Shown here: one piece after another, positions 28,675 to 38,218 of the stretch
Layout: every line of letters starts with the position of its first letter
How positions within the stretch are numbered: the stretch's first letter is position 1
DNA from: Candidatus Sodalis pierantonius str. SOPE
Lineage (GTDB): Bacteria; Pseudomonadota; Gammaproteobacteria; Enterobacterales; Enterobacteriaceae
Direction: 5' to 3'
NCBI RefSeq assembly: GCF_000517405.1
Contig: NZ_CP006568.1
Span: 2,170,001-2,234,000, forward strand
Length of the DNA stretch: 64,000 bases
Notes under the pieces: model-generated
What the model was told of the DNA's origin: nothing
Seen by the model: the letters and a program-made list of their open reading frames with translations, nothing else
The model's database searches: none
Translations under genes and position numbers: made by a program

Positions 28675-29017
28675 TATTATCGGGATAAACACCCGCTACA
28701 TGAGCAAATTTGCGCTTATTGACAATTCGCCGCCGTAATAACCGACACGGCTTACGCGTGAGCGTCACCCTGTTCTCTGGCGCTACGGCGGCTTGGCGCA
28801 CCACAACGAACCGGCGTGATACCCGCGGGCAAGGTCAGGGAGCACCGCCGGCCGGGCGGCGCTTAAGCCATCGGCGCCGCGAAAATGATCCGGCAGCGCT
28901 AGTAGGTATGGATGCCTCTCTCACTGCGGCGACATGGGTAAATTGGCCGCCTCTCTCTCTGCGGCGGCGCTGGTGAAAGTGGCTGCCTCCCCGCGTCGGC
29001 GGCCCCTATCGGTTTGG
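28675..29017. other. Intergenic region between the cus cluster and nrdG
   Basis: No gene recognised. The segment 28910-29000 has CT- and GCGG-rich direct repetition (CTCTCTCTGCGGCGGCG-like), which looks like low-complexity sequence rather than a coding remnant. Confidence 0.4.
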
Positions 29018-29560
29018 TTACTCCCTCGTGTCGCCGGTCTCCATCGCTTCGGTTATCTCCGCCGCGTTGAGCGACGCCCGCAAGCTCGCGCCTTGTAGCC
29101 TGCGCTGCGCATTCAAATCGTGGATCACCTGATTGCCGCTGCCGCGCCAAATTAGCGCGGGATCGTGCAGATCCTTCACGAATTTGCCGTCCACTAGCGC
29201 TACCACCTGCTGCGGCGCCTCGGTTAGCGTCCCGAGGGTATAGCCGGTCCACATCCAAACATCTTTATCGGGGCATTCCCGACGTACCCGTTGCAGCAGA
29301 CGGCGAATCGGCGCCAGATTTGCCGGATGCAGCGGATCGCCGCCCGACAGGGATAAACCCTACCGCTGGATACGCGTATCCTGCAAATAGCAAATAATGC
29401 GATCCTCCATCTGCGCGGTAAAGGGTAAACCGGAATTAAGCCGCCAGGTGCTTTTGTTGTAGCACCCCGGACATTAGTGCTCGCAGCCGGAGACGAACAG
29501 CGTACAGCGCGTACCGGGGCCATTGATGACGTCCACCGGGTAGTACTGATGGTAATTCAT
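29018..29560 (-). pseudogene. nrdG: Anaerobic ribonucleotide reductase activating protein (two nonsense codons)
   Basis: Radical-SAM enzyme that installs the glycyl radical on NrdD. It reads MNYHQYYPVDVINGPGTRCTLF from ATG 29560, 6 bases after nrdD. A TAA at 29474-29476 falls inside the cluster motif, between SGCEH and CPGC. A TAG at 29360-29362 follows DTRIQR. Beyond these the similarity continues to GSGNQVIHDLN, and the frame then runs about 30 residues past the normal C-terminus. Inactive. Confidence 0.93.
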
Positions 29561-29566
29561 CGTCCC

Positions 29567-30175
29567 TTAACCCAGCTCGCCGGTCGAGAGATGCTTGACG
29601 CGCCGTTTGACTTCCTCCTGTTTACCGGCGTTAAACGGCCGCACATCCAGGCTGCCCAGATAACCGCAGACTCGTCGGGTCACCGACACGCGCGCCGGGT
29701 TATGGTTGCCGCATTTCGGGCAGGTAAAGCCCTTACTGGTGCAGGCGAATTCGCCGGTAAAACCGCACTCGTAGCACTCATCGATAGGGGTATTGGTACC
29801 GTAGTAAGGCACGCGGTGATAGCTGTAGTCCCAGACATCTTCCAGCGCGCGCAGGTTGTGTTGCAGATTAGGGTACTCGCCGTAACAGATAAAGCCGCCG
29901 CTCGCCAGCGGAGGATAGGGCGCCTCGAAATCCAACTTGTCATAGGGATTCACTTTCTTTTCCACGTCCAGATGGAAACTGTTGGTGTAATACCTTTTAT
30001 CGGTGACGCCGTCGATAATACCGAACTCGGCGGCGTCCAGGCGGCAAAAACGGTCGCACAGGTTTTCGCTCGGCGTACTGTAGAGGCTGAAACCATAACC
30101 GGTTTCTTTCTTCCAACGTTCGGTCGCCGCCTGCAACCGTGCGACGATCGCCAGCGCTTTCTCCCGCAGCTCGAC
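29567..30175 (-). pseudogene. nrdD: Anaerobic ribonucleoside-triphosphate reductase, 3' fragment
   Basis: C-terminal quarter of NrdD, separated from the rest by the prophage at 30176-46247. Reading resumes in frame right at the junction (VELREKALAIVARLQAATERWKKETGYGFSLYS). It keeps the zinc cysteines (CYECGFTGE, CPKCGNHN) and the glycyl-radical loop RRVCGYLGS. Joined to the 46248-47781 part after removing one CGAC copy, the gene would read HVYDSVELREK without a shift, so the prophage alone may have inactivated it. Confidence 0.95.
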
Positions 30176-30191
30176 TGTGGGGTGGCAAGCA

Positions 30192-30324
30192 TTTCTGGAC
30201 TCTCTAGGGGAACGATGGATTAGCCGGAAGCCCTTTACTGGCGCGGCTTACAGTGATTTTATTGATTCTGGACTCGTCGCAAAAAAATGAGCGGAAAATG
30301 ATTTTTTTGCACTATATTCTGGAC
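30192..30324. repeat. Left-end repeat motifs of the prophage (probable transposase sites)
   Basis: The motif TTCTGGAC occurs three times in the same orientation: 30193-30200, 30266-30273 and 30317-30324. Matching copies lie at the right end (46158-46166 direct; 46201-46209 and 46223-46231 inverted). Multiple short repeats at both ends are typical of MuA-bound phage ends. Confidence 0.7.
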
Positions 30325-30409
30325 TGGGTTGATTGTAATTTGGGTAAGTTTGAAAGCCGTTTAAAAATTCTCTTATTAACAATTGTGTTACTAAATATAA
30401 ACAAGAAAT

Positions 30410-31021
30410 TTATAGTTTTTTAAACGGCCCTTTTGCGTTCGTGCGTTCGCTTGCTAGGCTATCTTCTGATGCTACTTCACCAACCTCACTAGTCCCCTTT
30501 TTGATTTGGTCATAGAGCCGCATTAGACGCTCTTTTTCTTCAGGAGGCAGCTGTAAGATTTTTATGTTCATATCATCACTTAGGCTAAGAAGTGATGCTA
30601 TTCCCCTAGCGTAGATGACGGTAAGCAGTTCCTCTCTCTGCTCCTGACTTACTCGTGATAATACCGAAAGAAACTCTCCCGTAACGGAGTCGCACGAATG
30701 TACGACACCTCCTGTTTTATTCATGCGGTCACCGTATCCACTCTCCTTTCCTGTTGCTAACCAATTAATAGTACAATTACAAGTATTAGCAAGCAAAGAG
30801 AGGCGTTCAAGCGTGGGGTAGGACTCTCCTTTTAAATACTTCCTTATGACGGCTTCAGACATGCCGGATTTTTTGGCCAATAGGCTATTGCTAAGGGATC
30901 CAGCTTTTTCCATGGCTTCTTTCAGGCGCTCGGGAAAACGGATTATTCCCGACTCTGTAAAAATCCGTTCACGGATTTTTGTATTCGTCGCGGATTTTTG
31001 GTCGTAATCAAATGAATTCAT
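30410..31021 (-). CDS. Phage repressor (Mu c-like, XRE helix-turn-helix)
   Basis: 203 residues transcribed away from the early genes. Residues about 35-85 form an XRE-type helix-turn-helix (LKEAMEKAGSLSNSLLAKKSG, then SEAVIRKYLKGESYP). The C-terminal half (VLSRVSQEQREELLTVIYARGIASLL) has no recognisable LexA-type protease site. Position and orientation next to ner suggest control of lysogeny. Intact. Confidence 0.8.
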   Translation of the reverse strand: MNSFDYDQKSATNTKIRERIFTESGIIRFPERLKEAMEKAGSLSNSLLAKKSGMSEAVIRKYLKGESYPTLERLSLLANTCNCTINWLATGKESGYGDRMNKTGGVVHSCDSVTGEFLSVLSRVSQEQREELLTVIYARGIASLLSLSDDMNIKILQLPPEEKERLMRLYDQIKKGTSEVGEVASEDSLASERTNAKGPFKKL

Positions 31022-31057
31022 TATGATTTCTCTTATCAGGCTGCACTAGAATAAATC

Positions 31058-31140
31058 GTGCGAATAATCCGCACTATTGTGTTGGTTTTGGATTTTTATG
31101 CGCGCATATTTATACGAGATGATAATCACATCTGATTATC
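31058..31140. promoter_or_regulatory. Candidate operator region between repressor and ner
   Basis: Two inverted repeats lie in the divergent interval: GTGCG-N7-CGCAC at 31058-31074 and GATAATC-N6-GATTATC at 31121-31140. They are in the right place to bind the repressor or Ner and control the early promoter. Confidence 0.4.
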
Positions 31141-31169
31141 GCCTTTGATAAACTTTAGAGGATCACACA

Positions 31170-31436
31170 ATGCAGTTGCCGAGACAAGACATGACCAGCT
31201 TGTTCGTTGATATGGGGCATGACTGGTCTAGTAAAGCGATCATCACGGCATTGGATAAGAAAGGCGTCAGTTTACGTACACTGGAGCAGGAGCTAGGTTT
31301 GCGTGCAAACTCAATTCGCAATGTTTTCTATAGAAGAGTTAATTGTTATCAAGAGGCTATAGCTCAAGCTATTGGAGTTAACCCGGCAGTAATTTGGCCT
31401 AGCCGTTACCATCGCGAGAAACATAAATCTGCTTAG
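31170..31436 (+). CDS. ner: Ner-like early regulator
   Basis: 88-residue DNA-binding protein of the Mu Ner/Nlp family, which lowers early transcription. The N-terminal DWSSKAIITALDKKGVSLRTL and the AQAIGVNPAVIWPSRY segment are typical of the family. GAGGA precedes the ATG. First gene of the rightward early operon. Intact. Confidence 0.85.
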   Translation: MQLPRQDMTSLFVDMGHDWSSKAIITALDKKGVSLRTLEQELGLRANSIRNVFYRRVNCYQEAIAQAIGVNPAVIWPSRYHREKHKSA

Positions 31437-33410
31437 TTGGAGAATATCAAAAATGTCTATCTGGCTAACAGCCAAGGAATGTGTATCTTTGCCCGGTTTG
31501 CCACGCATGCAGCAAAATATTCATAGCCGACTAGATAAAGCAACAGGTAATAGTGCTGAATTACGTCGTCGGCGTAAAGGTACTAAGGCTTTCGAGTACC
31601 ACATCGATTGTCTGCCAGAGCAAGCGCGCGAGATCGTCAAGCAGAGACACTATAAATCCTTGATAGCGCAAGCCCCGGCCCAGCCGGTTGATGAGTCGGT
31701 CAAGCGCGGCACCGCCATCAAGTCGCGTGATGAGCTGGCGATCATGCGTCAATGTCCAGCCCTGCTTGACCGCAAGGTGCAGTCCCTGAACGATCACCAA
31801 AAGCAGATTGCCGATGCACGCATGATGCTGGCACAGGAAGTGATCCGATTGCAGCAGGCCGGCATGACCCGCATTGCGGCGGTGACCTTTATCGTCGAGG
31901 AGTCAAAGGCCGGCACATTGCCCGAGGCACTGCAGCGCGCCGCCACGCTGGCCAACGCCAAAAAGGGCCGCACCCGGCAAGGGGTGGGCAAAAGTAGCCT
32001 GCAGGAATGGGTGAGTCTCTATCTTAGCGTTGAGCGGCCCCAGGAGCGCCTGGCGATACTGGCTCCCGGTCAGCCGAAGAAGCAGCGTCCCGAGGACATG
32101 ACGTGGTTCTATACGCTCTTCTGGCCGCATTATGCCCGGGCCTGTGGCCCGACGGTGCTGGAAGCCTACCGCGCATTTCAGGCGGACTGGCAGGGCAAAT
32201 ACCATGACCAACCTGCCATGCTGGCGGCCCTGCCGACCTACGACAAGGTCAATCGCATGGTCAAGAGGGTGGCACCTCACCGACGGGTCAAGGGCCGGGT
32301 CACCGGTTCGGCGCTCAAGGCGTATCAGGTGTACCAGCAGCGGGATTGGGCACAGATGCCGGTGAATGGCTGCTGGATAGCCGACGGTAAGTCGGTAAAC
32401 ATGAAAGTGGCGCATCCGATACACGGGCGGCCCTTTACCCCAGAGCTGACTTTGGTGCTCGACGGGCGTACCCGGTATCTGGTGGGCTGGAGCCTGTCAC
32501 TGGCGGAAAACGCCATCGCGGTAGCGGATGCGTGGCGTTATGCCATCCAGCACCACGGCAAGCCGTTGTTTGCCTACTCCGATAACGGCGGCGGCGAGAC
32601 CAACAAGATGCTGGATGCGGATATCACCGGGATTTTTCCCCGGCTGGGCATAGAGCATATTACCGGTATCCCCGGTAATCCGCAGGCGCGGGGCATTATT
32701 GAGCGGCTGAACGGGGTGCTCCCACGTCGGCTGGCACTGCGCTTTCAGACCTATAACGGATTGAGCGCCGACCCTAACGGGGTACGGGTGCAGGGGCAAA
32801 AACTGCTGAGTCTGTCGAATGCATTGCGTCAGGGGAAGGAGCTGAACGCCACGCAGCAGAAGACGCTGGCGATATTGCCCAGCTGGCGGCAGCTGATAGA
32901 CGCCATCGAGGAAGAAGTGCAGCGCTATAACCACAGCCACGAGCATAGCGCCTTGCCCAAGGTCAACGGTAAATCGATGACGCCGGCTGCTTACCGCAAG
33001 GCCCTGCTGGCCGAGGAGGGGGATAATATTGAATACCTGACGCTGGGCGAGTTGCGCGAGATGTTTATGCCAGAAGAAAAACGGGTAGCCCAGCGCGGCT
33101 GGGTTGAATTACTGAACAACCAGTATTTTGCCCGGGAGCTGATTGAGGTAGATCGCCAGACGGTGCGGGTGGCCTACGATATCCATAATCCTAATGAAGT
33201 GATTATTCGCCAGATGGACGGGGCCTATCTTTGCACCGCGCTCTGGAATGGCAATACCGTCTCGCCGGTGCCGGTCTCGCGGGTGGAAAAAGCCCTGGAA
33301 GCGCGCGCTAAACGTCGCATTAAACTGGCTGAAAATAAAATTCAGGATGCGAAAGACGAATTACGTCCGGTGATTGATGCGCCCAAGGAGAACGATTACA
33401 GCCTGCTGGT

Positions 33411-34467
33411 TGCTTTGTTGAATAAATCCGAAATTTGTGTGACGACTTCCTCCCTATCAGGGCGATTGTTACATGATGCGGACGCTGTTTGGCATTCCTA
33501 ACAGCGTGATCCGGTTAAGCGCTTTGACCATTGCCATAGCCTCACCTACCTGCGCGTCATAGTCATGCAGACTCAGATGACCACCCAGAAGTGTTTTAAA
33601 CCGGAACATGGTCGTTTCAGCCAGTGAACGCCGGTGATAACCTACTTTCTTTTTCCAGGTATCGTTATTGCCGCTCAGATGCTGATTTGCCACCGCATGG
33701 TTACGCTCATGGTATCGAGCTGGCCAATATTGCGCACCACTTCGCGGTGGGATAAGCGGCTTTATTTTTTTCCTCAGCAGAGCATCATGACAGTAACGCG
33801 TATCGTAAGCACTGTCAGCCGACGCTTCCCTGATTTTCCGGTGGGTTTGGTTAATCAGCCCGGGCAGCGCCTGCGCATCTGTCGTACCGCTTAGCGATAA
33901 ATCGGCACAGATAATTTCATGTGTCGCGCTATCTACTGCCAGATGAAGCTTGCGCCATACTCTGCGCCTCTCAGCCCCATGCTGCCTGACTTTCCATTCG
34001 CCTTCGCCGAAGACTTTCAGGCCGGTGCCATCGATGACCAGGTGTGAGATTTCGCCGCGGGTTGGCGTTTTTATGCTGATGTCGACGGTTTTTGCTCGCC
34101 GGCTGACCAGAGAGTAATCTGGGCAGCGCAGCGACAGCCCCATCAGTTTAAAAATCGAGTCAACGAAACCCTGTAACGCCCGGAGCGAAAGGTTAAACAC
34201 GCGCTTTATCATCAGAACCGTGGTAATGGCCATATCGGTGTAGTGAAGCGGCCGGCCACGATGTTCAGGTGGTGTACTCTCAGTCCATGCAGCAATGGCT
34301 GACTCATCAAGCCATACTGTCAGGTTCCCCCGCTGCCTGAGCGCATTGTTGTATGCGGGCCAGTTGGTGATTTTAAACTTTTGCTTTGCCATGGGGACCT
34401 GATGTTGAAACGAATGTAGTGATCAGAGCCGCCAGTCACCTAAAAGTTCGATTTATTCAACAAAGCC
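33411..34467 (-). mobile_element. IS903-type element (IS5 family), copy A
   Basis: 1057 bases, flanked by a perfect 9-base duplication CCTGCTGGT (33402-33410 and 34468-34476). The ends carry the IS903-type terminal repeat GGCTTTGTTGAATAAATC. Inserted in the phage transposase gene. Confidence 0.95.
33469..34392 (-). CDS. IS903-type transposase, intact
   Basis: 307 residues beginning MAKQKFKITNWPAYNNALRQ, the IS903 length. The DDE residues are visible in VIDGTGLKVFG, ADSAYDTRYCH and RRSLAETTMFRFK. Nearly identical to copy C (44495-45418), so both are recent and possibly active. Confidence 0.95.
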   Translation of the reverse strand: MAKQKFKITNWPAYNNALRQRGNLTVWLDESAIAAWTESTPPEHRGRPLHYTDMAITTVLMIKRVFNLSLRALQGFVDSIFKLMGLSLRCPDYSLVSRRAKTVDISIKTPTRGEISHLVIDGTGLKVFGEGEWKVRQHGAERRRVWRKLHLAVDSATHEIICADLSLSGTTDAQALPGLINQTHRKIREASADSAYDTRYCHDALLRKKIKPLIPPRSGAQYWPARYHERNHAVANQHLSGNNDTWKKKVGYHRRSLAETTMFRFKTLLGGHLSLHDYDAQVGEAMAMVKALNRITLLGMPNSVRIM

Positions 34468-34578
34468 CCTGCTGGTACCCAAGGCAGCGGAACCCGAAAA
34501 AGAGAAGGTGTATTTATTTGAATCTGAATACGAGCACGATATCAAGCAGGTCGGTAATAACCGCTAAGGATATATTGT

Positions 34579-35509
34579 ATGACAACGCGAGAACGTATTT
34601 TCCAGCTGATGGAACGGTCAGACTACACCCAGCGCAAGGTGGCCGATAAAACCGGATTAAGCAGCGCGACCATTTCACAATATTTAAAGGGGGTTTACAA
34701 CGGCAATATTGATAACGTCGAGGGTACGCTGCGGGATTTTCTTGATCGCGAGACAGAGCGCGCTCACCGGCGGGATATCAAGGTGCATTTTGTGCCGACC
34801 CATCTGGCCAGGGTGGCGCTGGACCTGATTAGTGCCACGCACGACTTCGGCGATATCGGTGTGATATACGGCCCAGCCGGCATGGGGAAAAGCATGGTAC
34901 TGAAAGAGTATGTGCGCGCCAACAGCGCCAATAAAGGCGTCATCCTGATTGAAGCCGACCCCGGGCTATACCGCCAAGGTGTTATTGCAGGCGCTGTGCG
35001 CCCGGCTGGGTCTGCGCAAAACCGGCAATATCCACGAGCTGGTCGAGGAGTGCGTACAGGGGCTGCGCGACAAAAACTGGCTGGTCCTGGTTGACGAGGC
35101 CGAGCTGCTGCCCTACAGGGTGCTTGAGGTCTTGCGCCGCATTCACGACCGTTCCGGGGTGGCCATTGTATTGGCGGGCATGCCACGCCTGCTGCTCAAT
35201 CTGAAAGGCTCACGCGGGGAATACGCCCAGCTCTATAGCCGGGTGGGCATGGCGTTAGACCTGGAATCTCGTAAGAAAGACAGTGAAGCCGAGGATTTCA
35301 GTGCCATTCTGGGCAGCCTGCTATCGAACGGCGGGGTCTCGGATAAACCGCTTGCGCCGGAGATTGCCGCCGCCTTTCGCAAGCATTCACGGGGCAATTA
35401 TCGCCGCCTGTTTAAACTAGCGCGCGGGGTGGCCCGGACAAGCGCTATCGGCAATCAGGGGATGTCCGTGACGTTAATCGACCGCTATGCAGAAATGCTA
35501 ATTCATTGA
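34579..35509 (+). pseudogene. Mu-type ATPase B (frameshifted)
   Basis: AAA+ ATPase that binds target DNA and activates transposase A. The N-terminal helix-turn-helix (YTQRKVADKTGLSSATISQYL) and Walker A (YGPAGMGKS) are in the first frame. Walker B (WLVLVDEAELLPY) and the rest lie in a second frame. An extra C in the run at about 34957 (GACCCCGGG for GACCCGGG) splits them between EADPG and YTAKVLLQAL. The start has AAGGA overlapping the transposase stop. Confidence 0.9.
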
Positions 35510-35520
35510 AGGAGGAAAGT

Positions 35521-35811
35521 ATGTCAGTCCATCATAAAGCGGCATCGTCCAACACTCATCTTATCGCCGCGATGACGCAGGCAGGAGCTGTTATTCATTA
35601 TTTGACGATAAGAGGCGTGAGCGTAAAAAGCGTGATATTGCATAATTGCAAACCCGTTATCCGTATTGCACACCATCCGCTCTGTGAGCAGTTATTAAAA
35701 CAGGGCCAGGCGAATTATATCACCGTGGGCAAAAACGCACGGGGTGATTTTAAGCAAGGGGCATTCATGAAAGGTGGGTGCAAGGTGATTTGGTCAACGT
35801 CATTACATTGA
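35521..35811 (+). CDS. Phage early protein, unknown function
   Basis: 96 residues from ATG 35521, chosen because GGAGG lies 7 bases upstream. Composition is ordinary, with no signal peptide, membrane segment or known motif. It follows gene B, where Mu-like phages carry small accessory early genes. I do not recognise it. Confidence 0.6.
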   Translation: MSVHHKAASSNTHLIAAMTQAGAVIHYLTIRGVSVKSVILHNCKPVIRIAHHPLCEQLLKQGQANYITVGKNARGDFKQGAFMKGGCKVIWSTSLH

Positions 35812-35818
35812 GGCTATC

Positions 35819-36010
35819 ATGCCAATTAAAATAACAGTGACTCTTCTGGATGATGAAAAAGGCACTCATGCGAATGTCCGTGCTAAACAAAAAAAGGTTA
35901 CACCACATGAAGATAAATGTGCACGCCTATTACTTAAACTGATAGAGATGTATTTCTCTGAAATAGGTGAAAACGAAAACAGGATTAAAGGAGCCCCCCA
36001 TGTCCACTAA
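35819..36010 (+). CDS. Phage early protein, unknown function
   Basis: 63 residues (MPIKITVTLLDDEKGTH...), overlapping the next gene by 11 bases. It is charged, with no clear motif. Position between B and the DUF3164 gene suggests a small early phage gene. Not recognised. Confidence 0.5.
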   Translation: MPIKITVTLLDDEKGTHANVRAKQKKVTPHEDKCARLLLKLIEMYFSEIGENENRIKGAPHVH

Positions 36011-36629
36011 CTCACATGACAATACAGTACCCGCCGGCTACTGGCAGGACGCCAAAGGCGTATTGATACCCGACGCCATGGTAAAACCCATTGATAAGGA
36101 GCGCGACGCGCTGGTTAAAGATATTGTGGCGCGCGCCCGGCCGCTGCATGAGGCATTGCGAGACTTTAAACACCGCGCGTTTGTCGATATCCAGGCATTG
36201 ATTGACCTGTCGATTGAGCAGTACGGGGTAAAGTGTGGCGGTAGAAAAGGCAATGTGACGCTGTATTCCTTTGATGGTCACTACAAGGTTATCCGTGCCC
36301 TGCAGGACCGCATTACCTTTGATGAGCGTATCCAGGCCGCCAAGGCATTGATTGATGATTGTATGACGGAATGGACGCAGAATGCGCGCCCGGAGCTGCT
36401 AGCCATTATTGACCAGGCGTTTTCCACCGACAAGAACGGTGATATTAATCCGGCCCGTATTCTGCAGCTGCGTCGCCATGATATCACCGACCCACGCTGG
36501 TTGCGGGCAATGGATGCGCTGGCGGAAGTGGTGCAGGTGGTCAGCAGCAAGAGCTATATCCGCCTTTATGAGCGCATCGACGAGACCGGGCAATATCGGC
36601 CGTTGTCGCTGGATATCGCCAGGGTATGA
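36000..36629 (+). CDS. Mu-like phage DUF3164 family protein
   Basis: 209 residues from ATG 36000, preceded by AAAGGAG. The segment VPAGYWQDAKGVLIPDAMVKPIDKE and the later KVIRALQDRITFDERIQAAK resemble the DUF3164 family, found almost only in the early regions of Mu-like phages. Function unknown. Intact, with a small gene 3 bases downstream. Confidence 0.75.
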   Translation: MSTNSHDNTVPAGYWQDAKGVLIPDAMVKPIDKERDALVKDIVARARPLHEALRDFKHRAFVDIQALIDLSIEQYGVKCGGRKGNVTLYSFDGHYKVIRALQDRITFDERIQAAKALIDDCMTEWTQNARPELLAIIDQAFSTDKNGDINPARILQLRRHDITDPRWLRAMDALAEVVQVVSSKSYIRLYERIDETGQYRPLSLDIARV

Positions 36630-36632
36630 ATC

Positions 36633-36824
36633 ATGAAGGCAGAACAGTTTAATCAGTGCTATCCGGTCGGCGCGACTTTTATTTATCAACCTAACCGGAT
36701 TTTAAAAAATGGCACCTTAATAAGGACACTGGACAGAGCAAAAGATTTAACCACCTGTACTGTGGTTGAAATTAACTGCGCACCTTATTTTGCGAATATT
36801 CTGTGGCTGACGCCGAAACGCTGA
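36633..36824 (+). CDS. Small phage protein, unknown function
   Basis: 63 residues (MKAEQFNQCYPVGATFIYQ...), with the ATG only 3 bases beyond the DUF3164 stop, suggesting coupling. The pattern resembles a compact beta-rich domain but no motif is evident. Not recognised. Confidence 0.55.
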   Translation: MKAEQFNQCYPVGATFIYQPNRILKNGTLIRTLDRAKDLTTCTVVEINCAPYFANILWLTPKR

Positions 36825-37069
36825 ATAAATAATGCATTAATGCTTTGTTTTATAATGGCGTCAATCCGCCGGTGCTGGCGTGCGCCAAATAAACGTCATG
36901 CCTTTTTTCTCAACCCACCCGGGAGGACATAAACATGTTATATCGTGTGATTAAATGTGAATATAGGGATAACGGTAATCGCTGTGTTTATTATCTTAAT
37001 GACCGCAGTCTGGTGCAGGAGTCACGCCTCGTCCCGGTGCCCTTCAGCCTGCGTTTTTATGACGCACGG

Positions 37070-38125
37070 GGCTTTGTTGAATAAATCGAACTTTTAGGTG
37101 ACTGGCGGCTCTGATCACTACATTCGTTTCAACATCAGGTCCCCATGGCAAAGCAAAAGTTTAAAATTACCAACTGGCCCGCATATAACAATGCGCTCAG
37201 GCAGCGGGGGGACCTGACAGTATGGCTTGATGAGTCAGCCATTGCTGCATGGACTGAGAGTACACCACCTGAACATCGTGGCCGGCCGCTTCACTACACC
37301 GATATGGCCATTACCACGGTTCTGATGATAAAGCGCGTGTTTAACCTTTCGCTCCGGGCGTTACAGGGTTTCGTTGACTCGATTTTTAAACTGATGGGGC
37401 TGTCGCTGCGCTGCCCAGATTACTTCTCTGGTCAGCCGGCGAGCAAAAACCGTCGACATCAGCATAAAAACGCCAACCCGCGGCGAAATCTCACACCTGG
37501 TCATCGATGGCACCGGCCTGAAAGTCTTCGGCGAAGGCGAATGGAAAGTCAGGCAGCATGGGGCTGAGAGGCGCAGAGTATGGCGCAAGCTTCATCTGGC
37601 AGTAGATAGCGTGACACATGAAATTATCTGTGCCGATTTATCGCTAAGCGGTACGACAGATGCGCAGGCGCTGCCCGGGCTGATTAACCAAACCCACCGG
37701 AAAATCAGGGAAGCGTCGGCTGACAGTGCTTACGATACGCGTTACTGTCATGATGCTCTGCTGAGGAAAAAAATAAAGCCTCTTATCCCACCGCGAAGTG
37801 GTGCGCAATATTGGCCAGCTCGATACCATGAGCGTAACCATGCGGTGGCAAATCAGCATCTGAGCGGCAATAACGATACCTGGAAAAAGAAAGTAGGTTA
37901 TCACCGGCGTTCACTGGCTGAAACGGCCATGTTCCGGTTTAAAACACTTCTGGGTGGTCATCTGAGTCTGCATGACTATGACGCGCAGGTAGGTGAGGCA
38001 ATGGCAATGGTTAAAGCACTTAACCGGATCACACTGTTAGGAATGCCAAACAGCGTCCGCATCATGTAACAATCGCCCTGATAGGAAGGAAGTCGTCACA
38101 AATTTCGGATTTATTCAACAAAGCG
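37070..38125 (+). mobile_element. IS903-type element (IS5 family), copy B
   Basis: 1056 bases, flanked by a perfect 9-base duplication GACGCACGG (37061-37069 and 38126-38134). Same terminal repeats as copies A and C, opposite orientation to copy A. Confidence 0.95.
37145..38069 (+). pseudogene. IS903-type transposase (frameshifted)
   Basis: Same protein as copies A and C, but an extra T near 37425 (GATTACTTCTCTGG against GATTACTCTCTGG) breaks the frame after LSLRCPDY. The second half, from 37611, is in the original frame and otherwise intact. Confidence 0.93.
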
Positions 38126-38218
38126 GACGCACGGCAATGCATGATTTATTCAGACGCTATTCGCCAGCAAATGAAACAGGCGGTCATGCGCTATAAAAAA
38201 CAGCATTGAGGAAAAATC

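Larger units (their letters stand above)
31453..34567 (+). pseudogene. Mu-type transposase A, interrupted by IS903-type copy A
   Basis: DDE transposase for phage integration and replication. Removing the IS (33411-34467) and one copy of its 9-base duplication CCTGCTGGT restores a 682-residue protein (Mu A 663) ending in IKQVGNNR. The N-terminal MuA-type DNA-binding domain (WLTAKECVSLPGLP) is followed by the catalytic core with Asp in WIADGKS, Asp in AYSDNGGGE and Glu in GIIERLNG. The insertion falls at residue 653, after the core, in the region that contacts protein B in Mu. Confidence 0.92.
36935..38209 (+). pseudogene. Small phage gene interrupted by IS903-type copy B
   Basis: ATG 36935 follows GGGAGGA. 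The frame reads MLYRVIKCEYRDNGNRCVYY to FYDAR, then the IS at 37070. Removing the IS and one GACGCACGG duplication restores QCMIYSDAIRQQMKQAVMRY to a TGA at 38207-38209, a protein of about 70 residues. Function unknown; the gene is disrupted. Confidence 0.7.

Noticed and set aside
28900..29000. CT/GCGG-rich tandem-like stretch considered as a CRISPR or repeat array
   Set aside because: Units are irregular and too short, with no constant spacer length. No CRISPR-like array was found anywhere in the window.
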